Below the pieces are notes generated by a model. That model had not been told where the DNA came from, did no database searches, and saw nothing but the letters and a program-made list of their open reading frames with translations. DNA of 49,486 nucleotides from contig NZ_JBPYCS010000020.1 of assembly GCF_051846935.1 (NCBI RefSeq), forward strand, positions 1 to 49,486, in the 5' to 3' direction. Position 1 is the stretch's first letter. Each line of letters starts with the position of its first letter. Both the position numbers and the translations under genes were made by a program. This document shows, piece after piece, positions 15,373-24,422 of this stretch. The stretch comes from JBPYCR01 sp051846935. GTDB taxonomy: Bacteria; Bacillota; Bacilli; Bacillales; Amphibacillaceae.

Positions 15373-15882
15373 ATGGCAAAGATTGCAACCATACTAACAA
15401 ATTTGTATGAAGACTCAGAGTTTACGGACCCTGCCCAAGCATTTGAAAAGGAAGGACATGAAGTAATAACTATTGAAAAGGAAGCGGGCAAGGAAGTTAA
15501 AGGTAAAAAGGGCGGAACAGTAACGATCGATAAAAGTATATCGGATGTAAAACCAGATGATTTTGATGCTCTATTTATTCCTGGCGGCTTTTCACCAGAT
15601 ACATTGCGAGCAGATGATCGTTTTGTTAAATTCACAAAAGCTTTTATGGACGCTAAAAAACCAGTATTCGCTATTTGTCATGGTCCACAGTTATTAATTA
15701 CAGCTAAATCACTTAAAGATCGTGACGTAACTGGATATGTATCAATTCATGTTGATTTAGAAAATGCTGGTGCAAATTTGCACGATAAGGAAGTTGTTGT
15801 CTGTCAAAATCAGCTCGTAACAAGTCGAACACCGAATGATTTACCTGCGTTTATTCGCGAATCAAATAAACTTCTCAAATAA
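15373..15882 (+). CDS. DJ-1/PfpI-family protein (general stress protein 18-like)
   Basis: A 169-residue cytoplasmic protein of the DJ-1/PfpI class-I glutamine amidotransferase fold. The nucleophile elbow is VFAICHGPQLL with Cys102-His103, and an acidic residue typical of the triad lies in the N-terminal YEDSEF. Bacillus relatives (YfkM, YraA) are general stress proteins; family members act as deglycases, chaperones or peptidases and the in vivo substrate is unsettled. ATG 15373 has an AAAAAGGAG site 12 nt upstream; a GTG four codons earlier abuts that site. Neighbouring genes do not suggest a pathway. Confidence 0.87.
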   Translation: MAKIATILTNLYEDSEFTDPAQAFEKEGHEVITIEKEAGKEVKGKKGGTVTIDKSISDVKPDDFDALFIPGGFSPDTLRADDRFVKFTKAFMDAKKPVFAICHGPQLLITAKSLKDRDVTGYVSIHVDLENAGANLHDKEVVVCQNQLVTSRTPNDLPAFIRESNKLLK

Positions 15883-15904
15883 CCACAAAAAACGGATTTT
15901 TTTC

Positions 15905-16433
15905 AAATGACGTTGGTGATGTATTTTAAGTTGAGGAATATCTACTAATTAAGTAAAGCGAAAATAGCAAAGCTTGCGCTCTAATTTCGCTGACTTGCAC
16001 TACATCCGACAGGCTTTCCGCGGGCACGGTCTCCCCTTCTGTAGCTCCTCTATTCAAGTCGCTACAGTGATCTTCGGACGCCGTCGATCTTTCGTTCCAG
16101 TCAGCTTAAAGGGTGGGAATAGCCTTATTGCACACACTTCAATGCTGCTTACGTTGCATTGGAGTGTGTTTCTTTATGTTTTGTATTGTATTTTGTTTTT
16201 ACAGGCTTTCACTTGAAATAAAAACATGTTTCGATTTTTATAAATTGTGAAGCTTCTGGAACCATGAGCGGCTAAACAAGCGATTTCTCTCGGATATGGT
16301 TTTCGACGATTTTTATTCTACATGGAAACTCACTTGTTTTCTATTAGAAAATAAAAATAACGTTCGTGACTTCACATTTCCCTACCAAAAAGTAGTGTGA
16401 TTTTTCTTCCCCAACGTCATATATTGTACAACA
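15905..16433 (-). repeat. Intergenic repeat, long form (partner at 5676-5896)
   Basis: The two ends match the two halves of the 5676-5896 copy in reverse complement: ATGACGTTGGTGATGTATTT at one end and TCATATATTGTACAAC at the other. About 300 bp in the middle (roughly 16065-16370) are absent from the short copy and include CATTGGAGTGTGTTTC pairing with ACACACTTCAATG (16134-16172). The palindrome-family core GCTTTCCGCGGGCACGG lies at 16013-16029. No plausible gene, so the whole 15883-16518 gap is this element plus a terminator. Confidence 0.65.
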
Positions 16434-16434
16434 C

Positions 16435-16467
16435 AAAAACCAGAGCGTAATTAGGCTCTGGTTTTTT
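16435..16467. terminator. Terminator downstream of the M20 deacylase gene
   Basis: AAAAACCAGAGC and GCTCTGGTTTTTT form a symmetric hairpin with T-runs on both strands; on the minus strand it follows the deacylase stop by about 50 bp. Confidence 0.8.
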
Positions 16468-16518
16468 GTATAACGTAACTTTCTACCTTTAAACCGATAA
16501 TATAAAAATATAAAATCA

Positions 16519-17829
16519 CTATGCTTCGATCAGTGATTGTTTACTTTCTTGTTCCTCCATTTTGTTACGAATACCGCACCACTCTAAAATATACGCAGCA
16601 TATACTTTTGTACATTCCTTTACACTTGGAAGGTCCACCCACTCATTCGGTGCATGGATATTTTCACCATAAGGACCGTAACACGTAGCTGGAATTCCAT
16701 TTATATTGTAAGCGGCTGTATCTACCGTTGCAGTAATGGGAATATATTCCATTTGACTTTCAAACACTTTCGAATGAGCCTTCTCTAAGCATTTGAACAT
16801 CGCATGATCTTTATCTAGATCCACACCCCAAGCATGATGTCCATAAAAGGTTATTTCAGGTGGCATTTCACGTAACCACGGATCTTCGTTAGCCACTTTC
16901 ATTAAACGTTCATTTATTTCTTTAATTACATCTTGCGGATCAATACCCGGGTAAAAACCAATACGAGCTTCAAACATACAATCAGCAGGTACGGTGGATG
17001 CCCAATCTCCGCCTTGAATAACGCCTATATTAACATTTAAAGGATGATCAAACTTTTCAAAAGATGGGTGTTTCGGTCGAATATAATTAAGTTCATGTTC
17101 ATATTTCTTTAGTTCTTCAATAAGAACGTATGCTTTTTCGATGGCATTGACTGCTTGACTTGCTCCAAGAACGTGAGCGCCACTCCCTGTCACACGGACT
17201 TTCATTAAGAGTACACCAATTTGCGATACTACCGCCGCCGGACCGAACGGCTCTGGAATTAGACAAGCATCCGCTTTATATCCTCTAGCGATTGCCGCTA
17301 CAGCTCCATTCCCAGTAACTTCCTCTTCGTGTACGCTTTGAACAATTAAATCGGCTCCTAGCTCGATGCCTGCATCTTTTATTGCTTGAACCGCATAAAT
17401 AAGCGCCGCTACGCCAGCTTTCATATCACAAATGCCGCGCCCATACATTCGATCGCCTTTAATCGCAGCTCCCCAAGGATCTACATCCCATAACCGAAGC
17501 GGCTCAGCACTAACAACGTCAATATGGCCTTGTAATATAAGACTCTTTCCAATAGGATTTCCTTCTGTCTTCCATGTACCAACAACGATTGGCCGTCCAT
17601 CATATGGAATCTCATGCGGCCCATACCCAGGTGTATTCGCTATTTCTTCTACATCTGGTACGAATACATCTGTATCAAGATCAAGCGACCGATATTTATC
17701 AGCAATAAATTTTTGAACCGAAGCCTCATATCCTAATGTGCTTGGGAACCTTCCCAACTTTTGTAGAAAATGAACCTCTTCATCCCAGGAAGCATCAATT
17801 TGGTCAAATACTTTCTGTAAATATGACAT
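16519..17829 (-). CDS. M20-family deacylase (ArgE/DapE/YlmB-like)
   Basis: A 436-residue two-domain zinc hydrolase. Metal and catalytic motifs: LQGHIDVVSA (His and catalytic Asp, about residue 100), RGICDMKAGVAA (bridging Asp), HEEEVTGNG (catalytic Glu and ligand), LIPEPFG and the late ENIHAPNEWV (His). The lid domain lies between residues about 200 and 320. It hydrolyses an amide of an N-acyl or N-formyl compound; relatives include acetylornithine deacetylase and B. subtilis YlmB (thiamine-pyrimidine salvage). Start ATG 17829 follows AGGAGAG by 9 nt; GTG 17835 is a less likely alternative. It lies 78 bp downstream of an amino-acid:Na+ symporter, suggesting the product or substrate is an amino acid derivative. 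Confidence 0.82.
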   Translation of the reverse strand: MSYLQKVFDQIDASWDEEVHFLQKLGRFPSTLGYEASVQKFIADKYRSLDLDTDVFVPDVEEIANTPGYGPHEIPYDGRPIVVGTWKTEGNPIGKSLILQGHIDVVSAEPLRLWDVDPWGAAIKGDRMYGRGICDMKAGVAALIYAVQAIKDAGIELGADLIVQSVHEEEVTGNGAVAAIARGYKADACLIPEPFGPAAVVSQIGVLLMKVRVTGSGAHVLGASQAVNAIEKAYVLIEELKKYEHELNYIRPKHPSFEKFDHPLNVNIGVIQGGDWASTVPADCMFEARIGFYPGIDPQDVIKEINERLMKVANEDPWLREMPPEITFYGHHAWGVDLDKDHAMFKCLEKAHSKVFESQMEYIPITATVDTAAYNINGIPATCYGPYGENIHAPNEWVDLPSVKECTKVYAAYILEWCGIRNKMEEQESKQSLIEA

Positions 17830-17907
17830 ACGCACTCTCTCCTATTTAATTATAGTTTTTTCCTTATAAGGTAACCCCTTCCGTTATAGAAAAGTCAGTA
17901 AAAACGT

Positions 17908-19293
17908 TTATATTTTACTTTTCTTTTTTCTAACGTCTGCTAAATAAAAATCCATCGAAGTGAAAAATTCATCTTTCAACTTCGCAACTTCCTTACTTAA
18001 TAGTAATAAGGCAATTATGTTCGGAATAGCCATTGCCGCTAAGCTAATATCTAGTAAGCTCCATACTACTTTGGCTCCTCCGACTGCTCCAATAAATATC
18101 GAAATAACATAGACAAATTTCACTACCCAAACGGCCTTAGTACCAAATAAAAATTCTGCTTGTTTTTCTCCATAATATGATAAAACAATAACCGTTGAAA
18201 CGACAAAGAACAGTAAAGCAATTGTTACTACGTATCCTCCAAACGTACCTAACCCTTCAGAAAACGCAACCGAAGTTAGTGCTACTGCATCTTCACTAGC
18301 ACCTTCCGCTTTCCATACTCCTGTGGACAGTATAACAAATGCTGTTGCACTACATACAACAATCGTATCAATTACAACTTCTGCTAAAGCCCATAAGCCT
18401 TGTCGTACTGGATGGTCGGTTGTTGCAGCAGCATGAGCAATTGGAGCCGTACCAACACCTGCTTCGTTCGAGTATACTCCACGCGCAAATCCCCAACGAA
18501 TGGCCTGCGCTACTACTGCACCGCCAAAGCCTCCAGCAGCAGCCATTGGCTGAAATGCATAACCAAAGATCAATCCAAGTACTTCACCAACCATATTAAT
18601 ATTCATAAGTACGATGATGAATGCGCCTGCTAAATAAATAAATACCATTGCTGGCACGAATTTCTCTGTAAATTTAGCTATCCGTTTAATCCCACCGATT
18701 ATAACAATTCCTACAAAAATCATCGTTATGATACCGGTAACAACTGGACTAATATTAAACGTTTCCTTTACAGAAGCCGCTAATGAATTACCTTGAACCA
18801 TAATACTAATCGATACTTCAATCATTAAAGCGACAGCGAACCAAACACCAAGCCACTTCATATTCAGACCTTTTGTAATATAATACATTGGCCCTCCAAC
18901 GTATTCACCTAGTTCATTTCTCTCACGATATCGAACAGCCAGAACAACTTCCGCAAATTTTATTGAACCTGCAAGTAAACTAATCACCCACATCCAAAAA
19001 ATCGCACCCGGGCCACCAAACATAATTGCAACGGGTACACCTACAATATTTCCTGCTCCAATCGTACAGGCCAAGGCAGATGTTAATGCTTGAAACGGAG
19101 ATATTGTCCCTTTTGCCTTTTGCCTTTCATCTCGTTTTTTGAAAATACTTCCAATCGTTTGCTTAAATATGTATCCTGCATACTTGAATTGGAAGAGCCC
19201 AAAACGAAACGTTAAATATATCCCACTTAATAAAAGTAAGACAATCATCGGTGGACCCCAAATCCAATCCGATACTGCTACAATTACATCCAT
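17908..19293 (-). CDS. Alanine/glycine:Na+ symporter (AGCS family)
   Basis: A 461-residue membrane protein with about ten to eleven spans. The AGCS hallmarks are ACTIGAGNIVGVPVAIMFGG, PGAIFWMWVISLLAGSIKFAEV and RGVYSNEAGVGTAPIAHAAA. Members import alanine, glycine or related small amino acids with Na+ (AlsT, DagA). A GGGGG site precedes ATG 19293. It heads a two-gene unit with the M20 deacylase. A cre-like sequence in the 5' leader hints at catabolite control. Confidence 0.9.
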   Translation of the reverse strand: MDVIVAVSDWIWGPPMIVLLLLSGIYLTFRFGLFQFKYAGYIFKQTIGSIFKKRDERQKAKGTISPFQALTSALACTIGAGNIVGVPVAIMFGGPGAIFWMWVISLLAGSIKFAEVVLAVRYRERNELGEYVGGPMYYITKGLNMKWLGVWFAVALMIEVSISIMVQGNSLAASVKETFNISPVVTGIITMIFVGIVIIGGIKRIAKFTEKFVPAMVFIYLAGAFIIVLMNINMVGEVLGLIFGYAFQPMAAAGGFGGAVVAQAIRWGFARGVYSNEAGVGTAPIAHAAATTDHPVRQGLWALAEVVIDTIVVCSATAFVILSTGVWKAEGASEDAVALTSVAFSEGLGTFGGYVVTIALLFFVVSTVIVLSYYGEKQAEFLFGTKAVWVVKFVYVISIFIGAVGGAKVVWSLLDISLAAMAIPNIIALLLLSKEVAKLKDEFFTSMDFYLADVRKKKSKI

Positions 19294-19338
19294 ACTGTAA
19301 AAAAACCCCCTTAATGACTTTCTTTTTTTTCATAATCT

Positions 19339-19352
19339 TGTAAGCGTTTGCT
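19339..19352. promoter_or_regulatory. cre-like site in the symporter leader
   Basis: TGTAAGCGTTTGCT matches the CcpA operator TGWNANCGNTNWCA except at two positions. It lies 46 bp before the symporter start and downstream of a TTGACA...TATCAT promoter (about 19514-19543, minus strand). Confidence 0.4.
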
Positions 19353-19513
19353 CATCCAACGAAAAATAATAAGATTAGATTTCGCTACACTAATTGGTGC
19401 AAATCATGGTTGAGGTGGTAATCTTTTCCACAAAACAACTAACCTCCTAACCTTAAAAGTCTGATTCGCCTCGATTTGTCAAACCTTGTCGACTGTCGAT
19501 CCAATAGCTACAT

Positions 19514-19543
19514 GATAATTCACATTATTTTTAATGTCAAGAA
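19514..19543 (-). promoter_or_regulatory. Promoter of the symporter-deacylase unit
   Basis: On the minus strand TTGACA, 17 bp, TATCAT. The transcript would have a leader of about 200 nt. I see no known riboswitch in that leader. Confidence 0.5.
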
Positions 19544-19661
19544 GACTTTCCGCCTAAAAATTTACATTAACAAAAAAAGGGAAACGTAAGAGAAACTTCT
19601 TTTCAATATAAAAAAACTGTATTATTCTATACATGTGGCAAATTTTTAAAAGGAAAGTTGG

Positions 19662-20477
19662 ATGGTTATGAAAAAAACTTTGACATTTGCTGGTTCGGAT
19701 TCAAGTGGTGGAGCAGGTATTCAAGCAGATCTAAAGACTTTTCAGGAACACGAAGTATACGGTATGACTGCTTTAACATCCATTGTTGCAATGGATCCGT
19801 ATAACAAATGGAGTCACGATGTTTTTCCCATAAATGTAAACATCGTAGAAAAACAATTGAATACAATTCTTTCTGTTGGTATAGATGCAATGAAAACTGG
19901 GATGTTAGGCTCCGTAGATATTATCGAGCTAGGCGCAAAAAAAATTGATGAATTTAATATAGTCAATGTAGTTATAGACCCTGTCATGGTATGTAAAGGC
20001 GAAGACGAAGTGTTGCAGCCAGAGAACACGGATGCAATGCGAGAATTGCTTATTCCCCGGGCAATAATTGCTACGCCAAACCTTTTTGAAGCAGGACAAC
20101 TTGCACAAACAGGGCCAATTAAAACGATCGATGGCATGAAGGAAGCTGCAACTAAAATCAATGAGCTTGGTGCAAAAAATGTCGTCATTAAAGGTGGGAA
20201 AGCACTAGATTACGACAAAGCTGTTGACCTTTTTTACGATGGGAAAGAATTTACGTTGCTTGAAAAAGAAAAGTTACATACAACATATAATCATGGAGCA
20301 GGCTGTACATTTGCAGCAGCTATTACTGCAAATCTTGCAAATGGAAAAGATGTAAAAGATGCAGTGAAAGCCGCTAAAGAATTTGTTACAGCTGCTATTG
20401 CTCACGGCTGGAAATTAAATGAATATGTCGGTCCAGTTATGCATGGTGCATATAATAAGTATGGTGCATCTAACTAA
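19662..20477 (+). CDS. pdxK: Pyridoxine/pyridoxal/pyridoxamine kinase (ThiD-like, PdxK)
   Basis: A 271-residue kinase of the ribokinase superfamily that phosphorylates B6 vitamers. It follows B. subtilis PdxK closely: TFAGSDSSGGAGIQADLKTF (residues 8-27), MTALTSIVAMDPYNKWSHDVF, MKTGML, VIDPVMVCKG, and the anion-hole loop YNHGAGCTFAAA with Gly-x-Gly-Cys. Bacillus PdxK descends from ThiD-type hydroxymethylpyrimidine kinases, so residual HMP kinase activity is possible. ATG 19662 follows AAAGGAA by 7 nt. Single gene with its own terminator. Confidence 0.9.
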   Translation: MVMKKTLTFAGSDSSGGAGIQADLKTFQEHEVYGMTALTSIVAMDPYNKWSHDVFPINVNIVEKQLNTILSVGIDAMKTGMLGSVDIIELGAKKIDEFNIVNVVIDPVMVCKGEDEVLQPENTDAMRELLIPRAIIATPNLFEAGQLAQTGPIKTIDGMKEAATKINELGAKNVVIKGGKALDYDKAVDLFYDGKEFTLLEKEKLHTTYNHGAGCTFAAAITANLANGKDVKDAVKAAKEFVTAAIAHGWKLNEYVGPVMHGAYNKYGASN

Positions 20478-20508
20478 AAGTTCTTCATGTACAGGGGCAC
20501 ATATGAAC

Positions 20509-20541
20509 AAGGCTTAGAGATTTTTTCTAAGCCTTTTCTTA
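20509..20541 (+). terminator. Terminator of pdxK
   Basis: GGCTTAGA and TCTAAGCC arms, then TTTTCTTAATTT. Confidence 0.8.
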
Positions 20542-20724
20542 ATTTATTCTACTAGAAGCGAAGTTCATCATGCTCAATTGCTTTGAAAAGTATAAATCCG
20601 AACAAAAAGACAAAAAGCAGATGCCAGTAAATAAAATACTCCCTCTAAAATCTAGCCTATATATGTCACATACGCTAAATAGATTCAAGAAAGGATCCTG
20701 TTAAAGACCTATCATACAATCCGT

Positions 20725-20780
20725 TGATTTCCATTTCAGGCGAACGTTTCCGCGGGAGTTGCCGCCTAAAACGGAAATCA
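20725..20780. repeat. Palindromic intergenic repeat 2 (short copy)
   Basis: TGATTTCC (20725-20732) and GGAAATCA (20773-20780) bound a 56-bp palindrome with AGGCG/CGCCT inside and the family sequence TTTCCGCGGG at the centre. No gene is visible in the surrounding 20541-20842. Confidence 0.6.
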
Positions 20781-20842
20781 TGCGTTAGCTTTTAAAAATC
20801 ACCATTGGATCCTTCTGTTTTTGAGTCAGGCAAAGATTAGCC

Positions 20843-21415
20843 TTAATTAGATATTTCAATTTGTTTTCTTTTTTTAATGGCCAGTAGGTGAAATTCTGTA
20901 TTAGCTTCACTGTACTCAGTATAAGTATCAGTTAATGTTTCCCATTCATATGATGATTCATTAATAATTTTTTTCAAAGTCTTTTCACGTGCATCTCCTT
21001 TTAAAATACAGTTTACAAACACACCGCCTTCTTTGAGTTCGGTTAGTATTTTGTTTACAAATTCGGTCTCTTTTTGTAAGTCATTTTTATAAAAATGTAA
21101 CATTGAATCTAATAATACAATATCAATGTCCTTGGATACCGGAACGTCATATACGTTATCTATTATGCCTTCAACATCTATATTTCTTTTTTTAGCTTCC
21201 TCATTAAGCTGGTTTATCCCGACTATTGAATGGTCAATTCCAATAACTTTATATCCTAAGTCTCCAATGAACAATGAATCTCTTCCTTGCCCACAGCCTA
21301 AGTCAAGAACTATTCCTTTAGGTTGATAATTTTTAAAAAAATCAATAAGACCTGGATATGGATTTCCAAAGTAATTAAGTTCTTGGTAATAGTCGTCATA
21401 TGCTACTTTTTTCAT
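20843..21415 (-). CDS. SAM-dependent methyltransferase (class I, small)
   Basis: A 190-residue Rossmann-fold methyltransferase. Motif I is GIVLDLGCGQGRDSLFIGDLG with the GxGxG loop, motif II is VIGIDHS, and motif III/IV IVLLDSMLHFYK. No substrate-defining domain beyond the core. TehB/UbiE-like small enzymes of this kind methylate small molecules or toxic ions; the target is unknown. I start at ATG 21415 with a GAGGT site 9 nt upstream rather than at an upstream codon five residues earlier. Confidence 0.75.
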   Translation of the reverse strand: MKKVAYDDYYQELNYFGNPYPGLIDFFKNYQPKGIVLDLGCGQGRDSLFIGDLGYKVIGIDHSIVGINQLNEEAKKRNIDVEGIIDNVYDVPVSKDIDIVLLDSMLHFYKNDLQKETEFVNKILTELKEGGVFVNCILKGDAREKTLKKIINESSYEWETLTDTYTEYSEANTEFHLLAIKKRKQIEISN

Positions 21416-21531
21416 TAATATCAACCTCAATTATAATAAATTCTGTCTATATTTACATAGTTCATCAATTTGGCTCGATAAATGCGTAATATTGTTAAGC
21501 AAAAGCGCCCGTTTACTTATTAAGGGAAGTA

Positions 21532-21770
21532 TTATCTATTTTCTACACGCACAAAAACATTTCCAAATAGTTCTTCATCAAAATATGCCTCTAATTTCCA
21601 TAAAGCTGGGCTTGGTAACATCATTATAGAAGGAATATGGTGGTCTGCCCCGTTTTTTGGTGCACTATGAAAAATCCAAATTAAACAACCGCACCCATTA
21701 ACGGAACAAGTAAAAAACGATGATTTGTGTTTCGGCCGAACGCTTACCTTCTGTTTTGTGTTTTCAATGT
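21532..21770 (-). pseudogene. C-terminal remnant of a DUF4871-like secreted protein
   Basis: The minus strand reads ...APKNGADHHIPSIMMLPSPA, then LWKLEAYFDEELFGNVFVRV and ENR before a stop. The pattern NGADxHIPSxMxLPxxxLWKLxAYxxxxLFGxxxVxV recalls DUF4871 lipoproteins of Bacillus. Upstream the frame meets a stop at the A-tract around 21775-21782, there is no start or signal peptide, and other frames take over. I therefore read it as a decayed gene. The identification is from memory of the motif only. Confidence 0.45.
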
Positions 21771-21942
21771 CGGCGTTTTTTTAAAATCGGTCAATAGATT
21801 ATGTAATTCCACCAACCCCTATCCTAATTCTTTTAATAAAATACTTTTGATTTACTACATCGTTTATATATACTTTAATAAAAAATATAAAAAAATTCCC
21901 CCGAACTATTTGGTCGAAGGAACTTCTTGTCCAGCTAATATC

Positions 21943-22392
21943 TTATGATACTTCACAAGCTTTTTTTATATCTTCAAGATCCTGCTCAAGTGCTTTACAC
22001 ATTGATTTCTTCATCATACCACCAAAGACTTTGCTCATTACTTTTGCCATAAGAGTTGTCCCATATCCCTCAAATGACATTTCAAGAAGAACACCAGCTT
22101 TTTCTTCCGTTATCTCTAATCGCGACACATAAATTGCACCATGATTCTCTGCTCTCGTCTGATAGAATTGATTTTTCTGACTGTCAGTTATCCACATTAC
22201 TTCATGAGCTTCTTTTCCAAACATTTTTCTAGTTTCTTTCCATTTCAGGCCGACAAGATTTTCTCTAGACGGATTAATGATTTCGATGTTAGTGATTCCA
22301 CTGATAAAGCTCGCTGAATTTTCAATATCTGTGATTACTTCCCATACTTTTTCTTTCGTGCTATTAATATTAATTTGTGTTGAGATTTTCAT
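21943..22392 (-). CDS. SRPBCC (START-like) domain protein
   Basis: A 149-residue protein of the polyketide cyclase/CoxG-type helix-grip fold. It starts with the typical STKEKVWEVITDIENSASFI helix-loop, with strands such as GLKWKETRKMFGKEAHEVMW and a long C-terminal helix. These proteins bind hydrophobic ligands; the specific role is unknown. It is 94 bp downstream of a DUF1761 membrane protein in the same orientation, so the two may be co-transcribed. An AAAAGGGAG site precedes the ATG. Confidence 0.78.
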   Translation of the reverse strand: MKISTQININSTKEKVWEVITDIENSASFISGITNIEIINPSRENLVGLKWKETRKMFGKEAHEVMWITDSQKNQFYQTRAENHGAIYVSRLEITEEKAGVLLEMSFEGYGTTLMAKVMSKVFGGMMKKSMCKALEQDLEDIKKACEVS

Positions 22393-22486
22393 ATATGAAC
22401 TCCCTTTTTAATTTTTAAAAGTTATTTAATCATAGCTTAGTATTTAACGAATTACATTAACTTAAATAATTTTTGCTTTAATTAAT

Positions 22487-22894
22487 TTACAATAAAATAA
22501 ATAAAATACCGACTACTGCATAAACAACTAACTGGTAACCATGATTAATGAATCCTAATTTTATTGAGCGTCTTTCAAATCCCCAGTTTTTAATAATCAT
22601 TGGTAAATCTACACCTAAAAACAAAATAACGGCGACAATAAGCGCTCGCCAAATCGATGTAATGTCAAAATTAACGATAATAAAACCAATAACATAACTA
22701 GTAATAACCGCCATCACCAATGTAAGACCATACACTTTCCCCATACCTGATGAATCAGTGACTTGTTCCTCCGTTACCCCTGATTCTTTCATCCATGATT
22801 TAGCAAAAAAAACATTGCTGTACCATAATGCTCCTAAGACCATATTAAAAATCCCGCCAATGATTAGCGGTAAAATACTTACTTCAAATATCAT
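22487..22894 (-). CDS. DUF1761 family membrane protein
   Basis: A 135-residue protein with four hydrophobic spans. The family-typical start is LPLIIGGIFNMVLGALWYS followed by FFAKSWMKESG, and the later pattern is FLGVDLPMIIKNWGFERRSI and INHGYQLVVYAVVG. Function unknown for the whole family. An AAAAGAGG site is 7 nt before the ATG. Probably transcribed together with the SRPBCC gene. Confidence 0.78.
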   Translation of the reverse strand: MIFEVSILPLIIGGIFNMVLGALWYSNVFFAKSWMKESGVTEEQVTDSSGMGKVYGLTLVMAVITSYVIGFIIVNFDITSIWRALIVAVILFLGVDLPMIIKNWGFERRSIKLGFINHGYQLVVYAVVGILFILL

Positions 22895-23257
22895 AATGAA
22901 CCTCTTTTCTTTTTTAAGTACTTTTAATTATTTTGTAAATTTTTATCGTATATAACTCTTTTCACTTTATTTGAAAAGTATTCTTTTACTATACCATAAA
23001 TAAGAGTTTTCGAAGTTTATTTGAAGAAATTCCTGCTTCCATAACAGAAACCGCAAATTATTAGAACGAGGCAAAAAGAAAAGTATGAGGATCATAAACT
23101 TTTATTAGATAAATCAAAATCTCGAAATCCTATTGAGGATAACCGGGATATCATTGAATTAGATATAAAGTTTACAAAACGATATCTGTAAAAATAGGCC
23201 TAAGCAGTCTATAACTGGAACGAGCGTTATAATACCAACGCCTCTCGTACGCTTCTT

Positions 23258-23527
23258 TCATTCTAATGAATAGCCGATAATCCATAAAACAAATAGGAAT
23301 ATAATATTCCACCTGTAACTGGTGTGCCGGCTCGATATCCTTTGACCACTCATCCACATCCACATCCACAGCGATAATAATAAGCCAACAATTCCTAAAA
23401 TCGCATTCCATAAATGGCTTCCGATTGTTTTACCGACTTCGCTACGCCTATTTTTATTTGCTATCACCTTGTTCTTCAAAATGACCCAAATTGATGAATG
23501 TGGACAAATCGCAAATCCTTGTTCCAA
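23258..23527 (-). CDS. Possible small membrane protein or decayed gene (89 codons)
   Basis: The minus strand has an open frame from TTG 23527 with two hydrophobic stretches (NAILGIVGLLLSLWMWMWM and WNIIFLFVLWIIGYSLE). There is no ribosome binding site, and a GTGGAT tandem repeat (23355-23375) lies in the middle where slippage would shift frame. A neighbouring frame reads on after its stop with GVGIITLVPVIDCLGLFL-like hydrophobic sequence, which hints at a frameshifted membrane protein. The rest of 22895-23257 shows nothing I can name. Confidence 0.3.
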   Translation of the reverse strand: MEQGFAICPHSSIWVILKNKVIANKNRRSEVGKTIGSHLWNAILGIVGLLLSLWMWMWMSGQRISSRHTSYRWNIIFLFVLWIIGYSLE

Positions 23528-23561
23528 AATTGCGCCCTAATATGGAAGATAATCAATCGGT

Positions 23562-23945
23562 TTACCTCTGCATTATCTGAATTAGATTGCCACATGTATC
23601 TTCGAATATAGCAATTGTTAGATCATCCATCTCTGTCGGCTCCATCGTGAATTTCACACCATGTCTTACTAATCGTTTGTATTCTTTACGAACATCCTCT
23701 ACACCAAACATTGTTGCTGGTATGCCGTCTGCAGATATCTTTTTTTGATACTCCTTGGCGGCAGGATGGTCATTGGGCTCAAGTAAAAGTTCGATACCGC
23801 CTTCCTCATCAGGGGAAACAAGCGTTATCCACCTAAATTCCCCCATAGGAACATCCTCTTTTTTTACAAACCCCAGAGTTTCTGTATAAAATTTCAGTGC
23901 CTTGTCTTGATCTTCTACGAATATACTGGTAACAATGATTTTCAT
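23562..23945 (-). CDS. VOC-superfamily (glyoxalase/bleomycin-resistance-like) protein
   Basis: A 127-residue protein with two beta-alpha-beta-beta-beta modules. It starts IIVTSIFVEDQDKALKFYTE with the VOC opening, then EFRWITLVSPDEEGGIELLLE (Glu ligand position) and the second module GVEDVRKEYKRLVRHGVKF to FEDTCGNLIQI. The His usually found near the N-terminus is absent, so it may not use the standard metal set. Similar to PhnB/YaeR-type proteins of unknown substrate. A GGAG site precedes the ATG. Confidence 0.82.
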   Translation of the reverse strand: MKIIVTSIFVEDQDKALKFYTETLGFVKKEDVPMGEFRWITLVSPDEEGGIELLLEPNDHPAAKEYQKKISADGIPATMFGVEDVRKEYKRLVRHGVKFTMEPTEMDDLTIAIFEDTCGNLIQIMQR

Positions 23946-24422
23946 ACTGCTTTATCTCCTTTTTAAATACTGTAATCTTAAACATAGGCTCCGTTTGCTT
24001 AATAGCCCTTACCGCATCAAAGTTTCAATACCTTCAATATAAATGAATATTTTGTATTATGCTAATATAAAAGGAACAAAATTATTCCCACCGAATAAGC
24101 CTTAATAATTTCTATATTTTTCAGCACTATTTATAGTAAAAGCCCAATTCAGCAAGAGATGAGTGGATCAGTTTTTGCAAAAAAACTATTAATCTCACTT
24201 TAGACGTTAAATAATAAGTATTTTTCCTCAAGTGAAAATAGCAAATATCTATATATGTACTTTTTTACCTCTTAATAGAATCACACTGTAAAAAGGAACA
24301 TAACTTATCCTATTCCTTTAAGTTACACTTACAGAATTCCAATTATTTCAGACACTAACTTATAATTTAATACATTTATAAAAAACGACGGCCGACTCCG
24401 ACATATAAATTCATTTACATAG
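23946..24422. other. AT-rich gap with no recognised gene
   Basis: No frame with a start and ribosome binding site that looks real. The short open frame at 24329-24520 on the minus strand crosses the 24423 repeat and has no ribosome binding site, so I do not call it. Confidence 0.4.

Noticed and set aside
23172..23411. Minus-strand frame containing AVDVDVDEWSKDIEPAHQLQ as a protein
   Set aside because: It comes from the GTGGAT tandem repeat read in a second frame, with no start or ribosome binding site; the 23258-23527 frame is slightly more protein-like.
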